Made by a program: the position numbers and the translations under genes
Notes under the pieces: generated by a model
The model's input: the letters and a program-made list of their open reading frames with translations, nothing else
What the model was told of the DNA's origin: nothing
Database searches by the model: none
Origin: a virus
DNA: 47,903 nt
Reading direction: 5' to 3' (one strand)
IMG/VR virus record: IMGVR_UViG_3300008108_000243
Location: 14,958-62,860 of that record
In this document: positions 42,067 through 47,903 of the stretch, in pieces
Numbering within the stretch: position 1 is the first letter of the stretch
Layout of the letters: each line of letters starts with the position of its first letter

Positions 42067-42450
42067 TTAGCTCAGTTGTTCTTTGACGTAGTCGGCCCAT
42101 TCTGGGCAAAGGAAAATTACTGAACCAGCAATGACTGCTGAATATAGTTCGTCATCGTAGTTACCCGAGGAGTTCTCGTTAAATACTTCAATGAGGCCAT
42201 CAATCGTTCCGCCTTGGTCAAACACTTCGCATACGGTTGTGCCAAGTTCGAGCAAATCTGCCTCTGTCCAAGAGCGAGCTTGAGCTGACTCGTTGTAAAG
42301 CATGTCTAGATACTGGTCAAACTTATTCAGTTCTGGAGCTGGTGCCTCTGTTGGCGGAGTTGTTACGAGCACCTCGCGGATGGTTTCTTTTTGACCGCAC
42401 CCAACGAGAATCGATGCAACGATTGCTAAACCAATAATTCGAGTTTTCAT
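42067..42450 (-). CDS. lipoprotein, DUF732-like
   Basis: 127 residues. A signal peptide with lipobox (LAIVASILVGC) ends at Cys18 or so; after a Pro/Thr linker comes a helical domain with DQYLDMLYNESAQARSWTEADLLELGTTVCEVFDQGGTIDGLIEVF...AVIAGSVIFLCPEW, similar to DUF732 (two Cys, C.....G..........AI..LCP), a secreted actinobacterial domain. AAGGAA precedes the start. In a phage it might alter the cell surface; role unknown. Confidence 0.7.
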   Translation of the reverse strand: MKTRIIGLAIVASILVGCGQKETIREVLVTTPPTEAPAPELNKFDQYLDMLYNESAQARSWTEADLLELGTTVCEVFDQGGTIDGLIEVFNENSSGNYDDELYSAVIAGSVIFLCPEWADYVKEQLS

Positions 42451-42492
42451 TTGATTCCTTAATTCAATAATTTGTGGTTTATGACTTTTATC

Positions 42493-42624
42493 TTATTTAT
42501 CAGTTTCTTTTTTGACAACCTCGTCCTGCACGTCCACTTCCTCTTCTTCATACCACTCTATGTGGTTCTGTTCTCCGAGGTCTGTCCGTTCAAGATTTAT
42601 TAGTTTTCGTACTCTCTTTTTCAT
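42493..42624 (-). CDS. 43-residue charged protein
   Basis: Starts MKKRVRKLINLERTDLGEQ and ends in an acidic/basic mix (EWYEEEEVDVQDEVVKKETDK). Its ATG shares one base with the preceding stop (TGATG), so translation is coupled. The strong bipolar charge suggests a small helical protein. Function unknown. Confidence 0.55.
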   Translation of the reverse strand: MKKRVRKLINLERTDLGEQNHIEWYEEEEVDVQDEVVKKETDK

Positions 42625-42968
42625 CAGAGTAGTCCACGTCTTTTGAGTGCATACTCGTATAAAACAACTTCACGTTTTCTTGCTTCTTCTTCGTCCACTG
42701 CGGTTCCATTTTTGTAAGCAGCAAGACAGTCAAAAAGTTGGTCGGAAAGATTTCTTTCGTACTCGTAATCTTTGCGCCAGTTATCTCTATCGAGACGAAG
42801 TAGTACGTATCGAGATTGAAGCGCTTTGATTTCATTAACTACAGTTCTTGCAAAATCGCTTGGGCTTTTTAGAAGTTCATCAATCACTAAAAGCAGTGAT
42901 TCGTTTTCCCCACCATAACCAACAGGCAATTCCTCGGGCAGGAGTTCGGATTCCATATTGTCGTTCAT
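42624..42968 (-). CDS. hypothetical helical protein
   Basis: 114 residues: acidic start, then FARTVVNEIKALQSRYVLLRLDRDNWRKDYEYERNLSDQLFDCLAAYKNGTAVDEEEARKREVVLYEYALKRRGLL, helical and highly charged. Coupled to the nuclease-like gene upstream by a 4-base overlap. Function unknown. Confidence 0.6.
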   Translation of the reverse strand: MNDNMESELLPEELPVGYGGENESLLLVIDELLKSPSDFARTVVNEIKALQSRYVLLRLDRDNWRKDYEYERNLSDQLFDCLAAYKNGTAVDEEEARKREVVLYEYALKRRGLL

Positions 42969-43423
42969 GCCGGTAAATCGTATTCGCTATTCCTCATCAA
43001 ATCAATCACATCTTGCGGCATCAAGAGAAATCCACGGGCCGGGTTATCCTTCCCGCCTAGGTTGATTTTTGTGTTTTCGTTGAATCTTGGCTTGTTAAGC
43101 CTGAGGTACCGCTTTAATCTATCGACGTTGATGATGACGAATGCTTCGTCCATCGAAAAAACGTATACCCACCATTTAGCCGTAGTGACGTTTATTCCGC
43201 TTTTGTGCCAAATTTGGTTCCCATTGTTGTCGCGGATGCCACGTGGGTTTTGGTCGGTCTCGACGACCATCCTCCCATTTCTGTAGCGGTCGCTTTTTAC
43301 TTCGAAAGAGCCACCAGATAATGAGTCAAGAAAACTGGAAACGAGGCTTTCGCCTTTTTGGCCAAACGATAAGTCAGTTTTAAAATCAAACTGCCGAGCT
43401 GGCACATCAAAGGATTCTTGCAT
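42965..43423 (-). CDS. putative PD-(D/E)xK-type nuclease
   Basis: 152 residues. GQKGESLVSSFLDSLSGGSFEVKSDRYRNGRMVVETDQN has the order of a restriction-like nuclease fold: a Glu in the first helix, then F-E-V-K-S-D, then E. The E-x-K motif and downstream V-V-E could bind the metal. Such nucleases cut or resolve branched DNA. The second half is beta-rich with a basic LKRYLRLNKPRFN segment. The start is weakly defined. Not proven catalytic. Confidence 0.55.
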   Translation of the reverse strand: MQESFDVPARQFDFKTDLSFGQKGESLVSSFLDSLSGGSFEVKSDRYRNGRMVVETDQNPRGIRDNNGNQIWHKSGINVTTAKWWVYVFSMDEAFVIINVDRLKRYLRLNKPRFNENTKINLGGKDNPARGFLLMPQDVIDLMRNSEYDLPA

Positions 43424-43467
43424 GGGGCCAAGGTTATCGAGACATTAAAAGTCTGACAACCATAGAC

Positions 43468-43785
43468 CTACATTCTCCAGTTAGACAATCCGCCTTGGCT
43501 ATTGTTCATTATGTAGCGAGCCATCATGAGGTTGCAGTGAATAGTCTTCAGTCCCTGCATCCGATTGTCGACCGCATTCTCCCCGCAGACTTCTTTGACG
43601 GCTGAGTACCATCCAGAATTGATTTGTAGAAGGCCGGTATCGTACGACTTGTCCTTATTTAGGGCGTACGTCATATTCCCGTTGGCATCCCATGTGGCAT
43701 TCTGGGCCTTAGGACGGCACCCAGACTCTCTCCAGGCGATGTAGGACCACGTTTGCACTGGATAGAGCCCATACGCCTCAAACAC
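43468..43785 (-). CDS. lysozyme/transglycosylase-like domain (main part)
   Basis: 105 residues from a GTG with no good ribosome site. TWSYIAWRESGCRPKAQNATWDANGNMTYALNKDKSYDTGLLQINSGW is a transglycosylase SLT/lysozyme core: catalytic Glu in WRES, then the S-x-D-x-GLLQIN motif. It would cut peptidoglycan. In-frame codons continue 5' for 23 more residues (to about 43854) with no start codon but coding-like sequence (EKRCPRLEPVFEAYG), and the signal peptide lies upstream in another frame. See the leader entry and finding. Confidence 0.65.
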   Translation of the reverse strand: MFEAYGLYPVQTWSYIAWRESGCRPKAQNATWDANGNMTYALNKDKSYDTGLLQINSGWYSAVKEVCGENAVDNRMQGLKTIHCNLMMARYIMNNSQGGLSNWRM

Positions 43786-43856
43786 TGGTTCTAGACGCGG
43801 ACAACGCTTTTCTGGGTCTTGTGGAACCTCTTGCCTCTTGCCTCTGTGGTCGCTTT

Positions 43857-43934
43857 TTACTGGGAATTAAGTGGTATTAAGACTCCCGTCATGAAAAAGA
43901 GTAAAGAAATTCCATATCCCAAAACTGCGTTCAA
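43857..43934 (-). pseudogene. signal-peptide segment of the lysozyme in a shifted frame
   Basis: AGGAG precedes a TTG start at 43934, giving MNAVLGYGISLLFFMTGVLIPLNSQ then TAA: a hydrophobic signal or anchor of 25 residues. Continuing one base back (frame -1) the codons read straight into the lysozyme without a stop. The gene is thus broken by a single-base change, or joined by frameshifting, or affected by a sequence error. The intact protein would be about 155 residues. Confidence 0.55.
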
Positions 43935-44076
43935 CTTTTTGTCTCCTGTGGCTAGCGGATAGGACAACAGGTGTTAATAACTAACCTGCCTATGTGTGTC
44001 ACTTTGACACCTCTATATTACCAAATTATTACGTGGGCCCCAACATCTTGCCCAAACCCTTTACAGATAAAGGCCT

Positions 44077-44334
44077 TTATTCTCGGCCGAGTAGGTCTTG
44101 TACAAATTTTTCTCCATCTTTTAGCTTTATTTGGACTAAAGCTACATCGTTTTCGAGCACTTCTGTAACCTCAATTTCGAGTGAAGCCCCAATAACTGCA
44201 GATATATTTAGCATTTCTTCAAATACTGTATCCGCCTCTTCGTCCGTAGATGTGTCATCGGTGTTGATGTATGTAAGGACCCATGCTATCTGTTCAATAA
44301 GGGCAAGTCTCGCTTCATCTTTTGAGTAGCTCAT
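44077..44334 (-). CDS. acidic helical hypothetical protein
   Basis: 85 residues: MSYSKDEARLALIEQIAWVLTYINTDDTSTDEEADTVFEEMLNISAVIGASLEIEVTEVLENDVALVQIKLKDGEKFVQDLLG. Helical first half, beta second half. It is divergent from the ssb gene. A 14-base palindrome ATAAAGGCCTTTAT overlaps its stop codon. Function unknown. Confidence 0.6.
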   Translation of the reverse strand: MSYSKDEARLALIEQIAWVLTYINTDDTSTDEEADTVFEEMLNISAVIGASLEIEVTEVLENDVALVQIKLKDGEKFVQDLLGRE

Positions 44335-44372
44335 GTTCACATACCCTATCAGCGAGGTGGTATGGTATGTGC

Positions 44373-44393
44373 ACCGAGGTCGTCGACCTCGGT
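44373..44393. promoter_or_regulatory. 21-bp perfect inverted repeat in the ssb leader
   Basis: ACCGAGGTCG, T, then CGACCTCGGT. It lies between the likely -10 (TATGGT, 44361-44366) and the ribosome site of ssb. It could be an operator or an RNA hairpin. Confidence 0.65.
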
Positions 44394-44415
44394 AATTAAC
44401 CCACTAGGAGAAGAA

Positions 44416-44880
44416 ATGAACCCAGCACCAGTAGTGATTATCGGGAATGTCACGGCAGACCCGGAACTCACTTTCACCGCAAGCGGCCAGGCTCGCCTGG
44501 CATTTTCAGTAGCGTCAAACTACGTCTGGTACGACCAGGCCGGGGAGAAGCAGGAAAAAGTTTCCTTCTTCAACATCACGGCATGGCGTTATACCGCCGA
44601 GAACGCATCAAAGACCCTCGAAAAGGGGATTGGTGTAATCGTTACGGGACGTCTTGAGCAGCGCACCTGGGATGACAAGGAGACTGGTCAGAAGCGTTCA
44701 ACGGTAGAGGTAATTGCAGATGAAATCGCAATCAACACTCGTGCCATTGAGGCTGTGACTCGTCGCACAAAGCAAGAAGGTGGCCAGGAAGGCTCTGCTG
44801 CACCAGCGGCTCGCCGTCAGAAGCCAGTTACATCGCGTCAGCCAGTGGGCGTGGGCGCAGATGAATCTGAACCATTCTGA
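44416..44880 (+). CDS. ssb: single-stranded DNA-binding protein
   Basis: 154 residues. The OB-fold part runs about 1-110: VVIIGNVTADPELTFTASGQARLAFSVASNYVWYDQAGEKQEKVSFFNITAWRYTAENASKTLEKGIGVIVTGRLEQRTWDDKETGQKRSTVEVIADEI. A Gln/Ala-rich linker follows and the tail is D-E-S-E-P-F, the acidic tip that recruits other replication proteins. It coats single-stranded DNA in replication and repair. The ATG follows AGGAGAA. The long frame upstream is not coding. Confidence 0.95.
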   Translation: MNPAPVVIIGNVTADPELTFTASGQARLAFSVASNYVWYDQAGEKQEKVSFFNITAWRYTAENASKTLEKGIGVIVTGRLEQRTWDDKETGQKRSTVEVIADEIAINTRAIEAVTRRTKQEGGQEGSAAPAARRQKPVTSRQPVGVGADESEPF

Positions 44881-44895
44881 TTTAAAACCACTTAG

Positions 44896-45123
44896 TTAAG
44901 CAAGACCCTCGTTAATTCCGAACCGAGATTCGGAGACGGGGGTCTTTCTTTTTTTGCCAAAATACTTGGTCATTTCATCACCGTCAATAATCACAGACCT
45001 GCTTTCGTCGTCCGTTTTTATGTCCAGAAGTATGTCGATGACCTCTCTGACCCCGAGTACGGTTTTCGGCTCAGCCTTGACTAATTGGGATAGTTCCTTT
45101 AGGTGTTTTTCTAACATGCTCAT
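44896..45123 (-). CDS. small helical hypothetical protein
   Basis: 75 residues: MSMLEKHLKELSQLVKAEPKTVLGVREVIDILLDIKTDDESRSVIIDGDEMTKYFGKKRKTP, helical with a basic tail. It faces away from the plus-strand gene at 45228 and has no strong ribosome site. Function unknown. Confidence 0.5.
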   Translation of the reverse strand: MSMLEKHLKELSQLVKAEPKTVLGVREVIDILLDIKTDDESRSVIIDGDEMTKYFGKKRKTPVSESRFGINEGLA

Positions 45124-45157
45124 AGCCAAAACCCTATCAAATAATTTTTATTAGAGG

Positions 45158-45185
45158 TTGTCACATTTCTAAAAAATCGCTACTA
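45158..45185 (+). promoter_or_regulatory. sigma-A-like promoter of the 45228 gene
   Basis: TTGTCA, 17-base spacer, TACTAT. The leader carries AGGGGG before the ATG. Confidence 0.7.
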
Positions 45186-45227
45186 TCAAATCAACCTACA
45201 AACACTCACCTAATAGGGGGTTATTAA

Positions 45228-45437
45228 ATGTCAGAATATAAAGCTCTTAAAACAAAGGGACTCACTCGTGGTCGCCCACGTCTTAACGACAAAGAGCGTC
45301 AAGAACGAAAGAAAGTTACTGCAATGCGGCAAGAGGCACGTCGTCGTGCGGGGTTGGTTCTTCAGCACCGCCACAATGACGAGTATGAACAACTCGTTCG
45401 GAAGGAAATGGAAAGCCTTAAGCGCGAATCTCGCTAA
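45228..45437 (+). CDS. small basic helical protein
   Basis: 69 residues, Arg/Lys-rich: MSEYKALKTKGLTRGRPRLNDKERQERKKVTAMRQEARRRAGLVLQHRHNDEYEQLVRKEMESLKRES. The GRPR motif resembles an AT-hook, so it may bind DNA or RNA. A good promoter and ribosome site lie upstream. One of few plus-strand genes on the right half. Confidence 0.7.
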   Translation: MSEYKALKTKGLTRGRPRLNDKERQERKKVTAMRQEARRRAGLVLQHRHNDEYEQLVRKEMESLKRESR

Positions 45438-45620
45438 CTAGGTCCAGTTATTCACAGAAGGCGCTGGCGCGGTTGATTCCGTGTCAGCGTCTTTTGCATA
45501 TTCTCCGGTCTTGAATCGGAGTTTAAAACCTAATTCGCTTGCCCCTTCATTGGGCTGCGACCTTTTTTCGATGGCTTCATCACCTTTGACTTGGACTTCC
45601 CATACTCCGTCTCCAGCCAT
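45438..45620 (-). CDS. alternative-frame extension or small overlapping gene
   Basis: Minus frame, offset by -1 from the 45721-45530 gene, reads GFKLRFKTGEYAKDADTESTAPAPSVNNWT to a stop at 45438. It has protein-like composition but no own ribosome site and overlaps its neighbour by about 90 bases. The overlap contains GAAAAAAGG (minus), a possible slippery site. It could be the C-terminus of a frameshift product, or chance. Confidence 0.3.
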   Translation of the reverse strand: MAGDGVWEVQVKGDEAIEKRSQPNEGASELGFKLRFKTGEYAKDADTESTAPAPSVNNWT

Positions 45621-45721
45621 TCGTCAAAATCCTCAATATCCCCGTGGGATGACCTCGCGTACTTTTCGTACTCTCGCATCATGCCAATTAGTTCGTTATC
45701 TTCCTCATCAAACCTAGGCAT
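45530..45721 (-). CDS. small acidic hypothetical protein
   Basis: 63 residues: MPRFDEEDNELIGMMREYEKYARSSHGDIEDFDEWLETEYGKSKSKVMKPSKKGRSP. The ATG is 4 bases after the upstream stop. Acidic N-terminus and basic C-terminus. A -1 slip at GAAAAAAGG would extend it by about 45 residues. Function unknown. Confidence 0.55.
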   Translation of the reverse strand: MPRFDEEDNELIGMMREYEKYARSSHGDIEDFDEWLETEYGKSKSKVMKPSKKGRSPMKGQAN

Positions 45722-45725
45722 TATT

Positions 45726-46235
45726 CTATGACTTTCTCGCGGCCCTTCCCGCACTTGCTGCTCGGTCTGTGTTGGCAACAAACTGTCTGCCACTGCGCGA
45801 GCCGAGAATCTTTTTTCGATTTGTTGCTCTTCTCTGAGCTGGAGTAAGTCTTGCCCACGCCGCTGCTGGAAGATATCTGCGCATTCCGCCCGGCCTGTTG
45901 GCCTTCTTGCCATCGCTGGTCGTCCACTTTTCTCTTGTCCACTCTTTTAAAGAGCGTTGAGCCTTTTTAGGCTTCCCTCTATACCCGCCACCAGCCTTGC
46001 GGTATTCGAGTGCAAGCAGTTGCGCTTTTCTTGCGCTCCACTGACCAGGATTCCCACCCTTGGAGCCAGCCATAATTCTATTTTTGATTCTCTCACGAAG
46101 TTCTGGTTTTGTGTAAGACATTTTTGCCGCTTTGCCCATTACCTCGAAGTCTGGGGCATTTTCGACGAACTCATCGACCACCTGCTGAACCCAGGCGGGA
46201 GAGCTGTCAAGCGATTTAATTTCTCTCTGTATCAT
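45726..46235 (-). CDS. DUF5872-type protein
   Basis: 169 residues. After an N-terminal helix (SSPAWVQQVVDEFV), YTKPELRERIKNRIMAGSKGGNPGQWSARKAQLLALEYRKAGGGYRGKP...LKEWTREKWTTSDGKKANRPGGMRRYLPAAAWARLTPAQR is the DUF5872 pattern: PELRE.IK..I.AG.KGG.PGQWSARK.QLLA.EY...GGGY........L..WT.E.W.T.DG......G...RYLP..AW..L. The family is shared by phages and large eukaryotic viruses; role unknown. TATTAT lies 8 bases before the ATG. Confidence 0.8.
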   Translation of the reverse strand: MIQREIKSLDSSPAWVQQVVDEFVENAPDFEVMGKAAKMSYTKPELRERIKNRIMAGSKGGNPGQWSARKAQLLALEYRKAGGGYRGKPKKAQRSLKEWTREKWTTSDGKKANRPGGMRRYLPAAAWARLTPAQRRATNRKKILGSRSGRQFVANTDRAASAGRAARKS

Positions 46236-46280
46236 TACACCCAATAATACGCCAAAACGAATCCCTGCAGGGGTGCAGTA

Positions 46281-46601
46281 TTACTGAAGTCTCGTGTTGC
46301 ACTGGGTGCAAATCTTTGCCCAGGGGTATATCTTCAACATATATGCCGGGTGCTGGCAGTCGAGCAGCTCTGTTGCCTTGGCGTCAAGAATGTCCCGAAT
46401 CCATGCGGACATGCTCTGACCGGTTACCTCTGCAGCCTTCCTCCAGCGCTCGCGACTTGCCTCCGTGGTGCGAATGAGGACAGATGTTCCGGCTGGGCCA
46501 TCTTCGGTTTTGTCAATTGGCGAAATGGACAATCCAGTCGTTTCGGAAACCTTGTTAACTGCTGCCTCTAAATTGCTATTCGTTGGAATTTTCTTCTGCA
46601 T
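46281..46601 (-). CDS. ribbon-helix-helix-like protein with C-terminal zinc knuckle
   Basis: 106 residues. The middle (GTSVLIRTTEASRERWRKAAEVTGQSMSAWIRDILDAKA) has a strand and two helices as in ribbon-helix-helix proteins (STVLIRTTE..R.RW...A...G.S.S.WIRD.LD). The tail C-x-H...C-x2-C (CQHPAYMLKIYPWAKICTQCNTRL) adds a zinc site. A DNA-binding role near the terminase gene is likely. Overlaps the end of the terminase-like gene. Confidence 0.65.
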   Translation of the reverse strand: MQKKIPTNSNLEAAVNKVSETTGLSISPIDKTEDGPAGTSVLIRTTEASRERWRKAAEVTGQSMSAWIRDILDAKATELLDCQHPAYMLKIYPWAKICTQCNTRLQ

Positions 46602-47253
46602 CTTCATCTTCCTCCATGTCTTCGGGTTCTATCTCAATAAGAGAAGAATCTTCGATAACTTCGGCATCGATGATGTCTTTCTCGCTAAGTATTCTCTGCA
46701 CTGTGCTTTCTGGCAAAACTCCGGAGGAGCCCATGAGTGCAAGCAGTTGTCTGGCTTCTGCTTCTGGGTCGAATTTCGGGCCAACCTGTTTCATTTGTTC
46801 AGAGCCGGCCAGTGTTGCTTTGATTGCATCGTTCTGTTTTGTAGCAACGTCCATTTGCACATTTATGTTTGTCTGGTCCATGCCTAACAATTTTGTTCTT
46901 CTGTCCATAATTGAGAGCACCTGTTGTATTGCTTTGAGGTCTGGCTCCACTTGTACTTCGGTCCCATCAGGGAGGACTTCTCTTCTATGTTGAGTCATTG
47001 GCCAGATTGCTTGTTGAAGGTTGTCCAGTCTTTCGAGTTCAAGCCTCAGTACCTCGGGGTAGGCCATCAAGGTTTCTCTATTCATCTTTTCAAGAGAACG
47101 CTGAATTGATTTTGCTACTGCACCAGTTGAGATGCCGAATCTACGAGCTATTTCGGTGGTTGATGTCCCGGCTTGACGAAGTTTAAAAATTCTTAGGTCG
47201 CGCTCGCCAAGAAATTCACGTGAAGCAATCTTGTTGCTTTTCTCTTCGCTCAT
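46576..47253 (-). CDS. probable terminase small subunit
   Basis: 225 residues. An N-terminal helix-turn-helix (RDLRIFKLRQAGTSTTEIARRFGISTGAVAKSIQRSLEKM) is followed by helices ending in PDLKAIQQVLSIMDRRTKLLGMDQTNINVQM, the DRR.KLLG.D sequence frequent in phage terminase small subunits, then an acidic tail. The small subunit recognises the packaging site and hands DNA to the large subunit, which is not in this window. TAAGAT is 6 bases before the ATG. Confidence 0.6.
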   Translation of the reverse strand: MSEEKSNKIASREFLGERDLRIFKLRQAGTSTTEIARRFGISTGAVAKSIQRSLEKMNRETLMAYPEVLRLELERLDNLQQAIWPMTQHRREVLPDGTEVQVEPDLKAIQQVLSIMDRRTKLLGMDQTNINVQMDVATKQNDAIKATLAGSEQMKQVGPKFDPEAEARQLLALMGSSGVLPESTVQRILSEKDIIDAEVIEDSSLIEIEPEDMEEDEDAEENSNE

Positions 47254-47270
47254 TTAACTATCTTAGTAAA

Positions 47271-47903
47271 CTATTTGCCCACATTCATAAACTCGATTAC
47301 CTGGAACGGGAATGTGGTGCCACGCTTGATTTTGAGTGGCCACTGGCGCTCATCGCGGGCCCCACGGAAGTGACGGACGTCGTAAACATAGGGTTCAGGA
47401 GCGGTCGGGTCGGGTTGTAGAGAAATACCGAATTCCGGCCAGCGCGACCATACAGCGCTACCGAACGGCCGCAATTCTCGTGTAGCAAGAGTAGTGCCTA
47501 GTGGTGCGTGGTGTTCTAGCCACATTGCGCATCCATACCTTGTCCGCAATGAATCAAGATATCGAGCAATTTCAACAACAATTGATTCAGACGTTCTCCC
47601 ACCTGGGTCTACGAAAGATTTGTAAATAGGCCCCATAACTAGAAGCTCTGGTTCTGCTCTTTCTATTGCTTCCTCGAGAATTGCCCTGTCTGGAAGTTTC
47701 ATCAAATCGAGACCTGCTGGTTTTATTAGCAGTTCGCCATATACGCGCTTGACATGTCCATGCTTCATCGCTGAAGACAAAATCTTGGCAGACATTCTTC
47801 TGATGATTCTTTCCGGATTTTCAAGGTCGACAGTAAGTGTTTTGATTGGCCTCATTTGCGAATAAGTAAACGGGTGAATTCCAGCTGCCGAACAAAGCGC
47901 AAT
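47271..47903 (-). CDS. RecA/AAA_25-like ATPase (N-terminus beyond window)
   Basis: At least 210 residues, open to the edge (the frame reads IALCSAAGIHPFTYSQMRPIKTLTVDLENPERIIRRM). The VDLENP segment, then ELLVMGPIYKSF, and TRYGCAMWLEHHAPLG, match RepA/AAA_25-type hexameric ATPases and DnaB-like replication helicases. The Walker A loop lies to the right of 47903. Likely a replicative helicase or recombinase-like motor. Confidence 0.7.
   Translation of the reverse strand: MALCSAAGIHPFTYSQMRPIKTLTVDLENPERIIRRMSAKILSSAMKHGHVKRVYGELLIKPAGLDLMKLPDRAILEEAIERAEPELLVMGPIYKSFVDPGGRTSESIVVEIARYLDSLRTRYGCAMWLEHHAPLGTTLATRELRPFGSAVWSRWPEFGISLQPDPTAPEPYVYDVRHFRGARDERQWPLKIKRGTTFPFQVIEFMNVGK

Overview
The window looks like part of a tailed-phage genome (or a closely related prophage or plasmid-phage) whose host is an actinobacterium. 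Phage-type genes are a single-stranded DNA-binding protein, a probable terminase small subunit, a RecA/AAA-type ATPase running off the right edge, two replication-loader-like proteins at the left edge, a lysozyme-like protein, a DUF932 protein, a MoxR-type AAA+ ATPase beside a VWA metallopeptidase, three tRNA or tRNA-like genes, and dozens of small proteins of unknown function. Actinobacterial signs are a WhiB-family iron-sulfur protein, -10 boxes of the form TANNNT, many leaderless transcripts, and GAAC-N4-GTTC palindromes like the actinobacterial LexA box. No capsid, portal, large terminase or tail gene is visible, so these must lie outside the window.

Layout. 1-1.5 kb: tail of a replication module (ribbon-helix-helix protein, two loader-like proteins). 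1.5-5.3 kb: small genes, including a MazG/DUF1599-like protein and two plus-strand genes. 5.5-7.9 kb: VWA metallopeptidase and MoxR ATPase behind two tandem promoters. 8-26.6 kb: a long array of minus-strand cassettes, mostly one to four small genes each. A typical cassette has a strongly conserved promoter, the gene(s), a gene-specific terminator hairpin and often a second AGCCCCG/CGGGGCT hairpin. 26.6-29.4 kb: plus-strand island with a candidate non-coding RNA, a HARP/SNF2 helicase and a small gene. 29.4-34.3 kb: DUF932, LysM-like, secreted Thr-rich and zinc-cluster proteins. 34.3-36.6 kb: MerR-like regulator with repeated operators, two tRNAs. 36.6-40.5 kb: a tight operon of two methyltransferases, one di-iron oxygenase and two 2-oxoglutarate oxygenases. 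40.5-47.9 kb: unknown genes, a tRNA-like element, lipoprotein, nuclease, lysozyme, SSB, DUF5872, terminase small subunit and ATPase.

The most striking feature is the cassette system. At least 35 promoters share one roughly 30-base design: TTGGTATCTG, then TCCTGYG, then TANNNT at positions 25-30. Each drives its own small transcription unit. In about a third of them the start codon lies 6-7 bases after the -10 box, so the message is predicted to be leaderless. In the rest a short CTACTAC leader carries a Shine-Dalgarno site. Further repeated elements sit at fixed places in the cassettes: LexA-like palindromes, a GGTGGYGGAAAG motif and paired 3' hairpins. This fits an early, host-takeover or accessory gene region read by host RNA polymerase under one shared control, but no regulator has been tied to it. 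The oxygenase/methyltransferase operon is the best candidate for an unknown chemical modification pathway.
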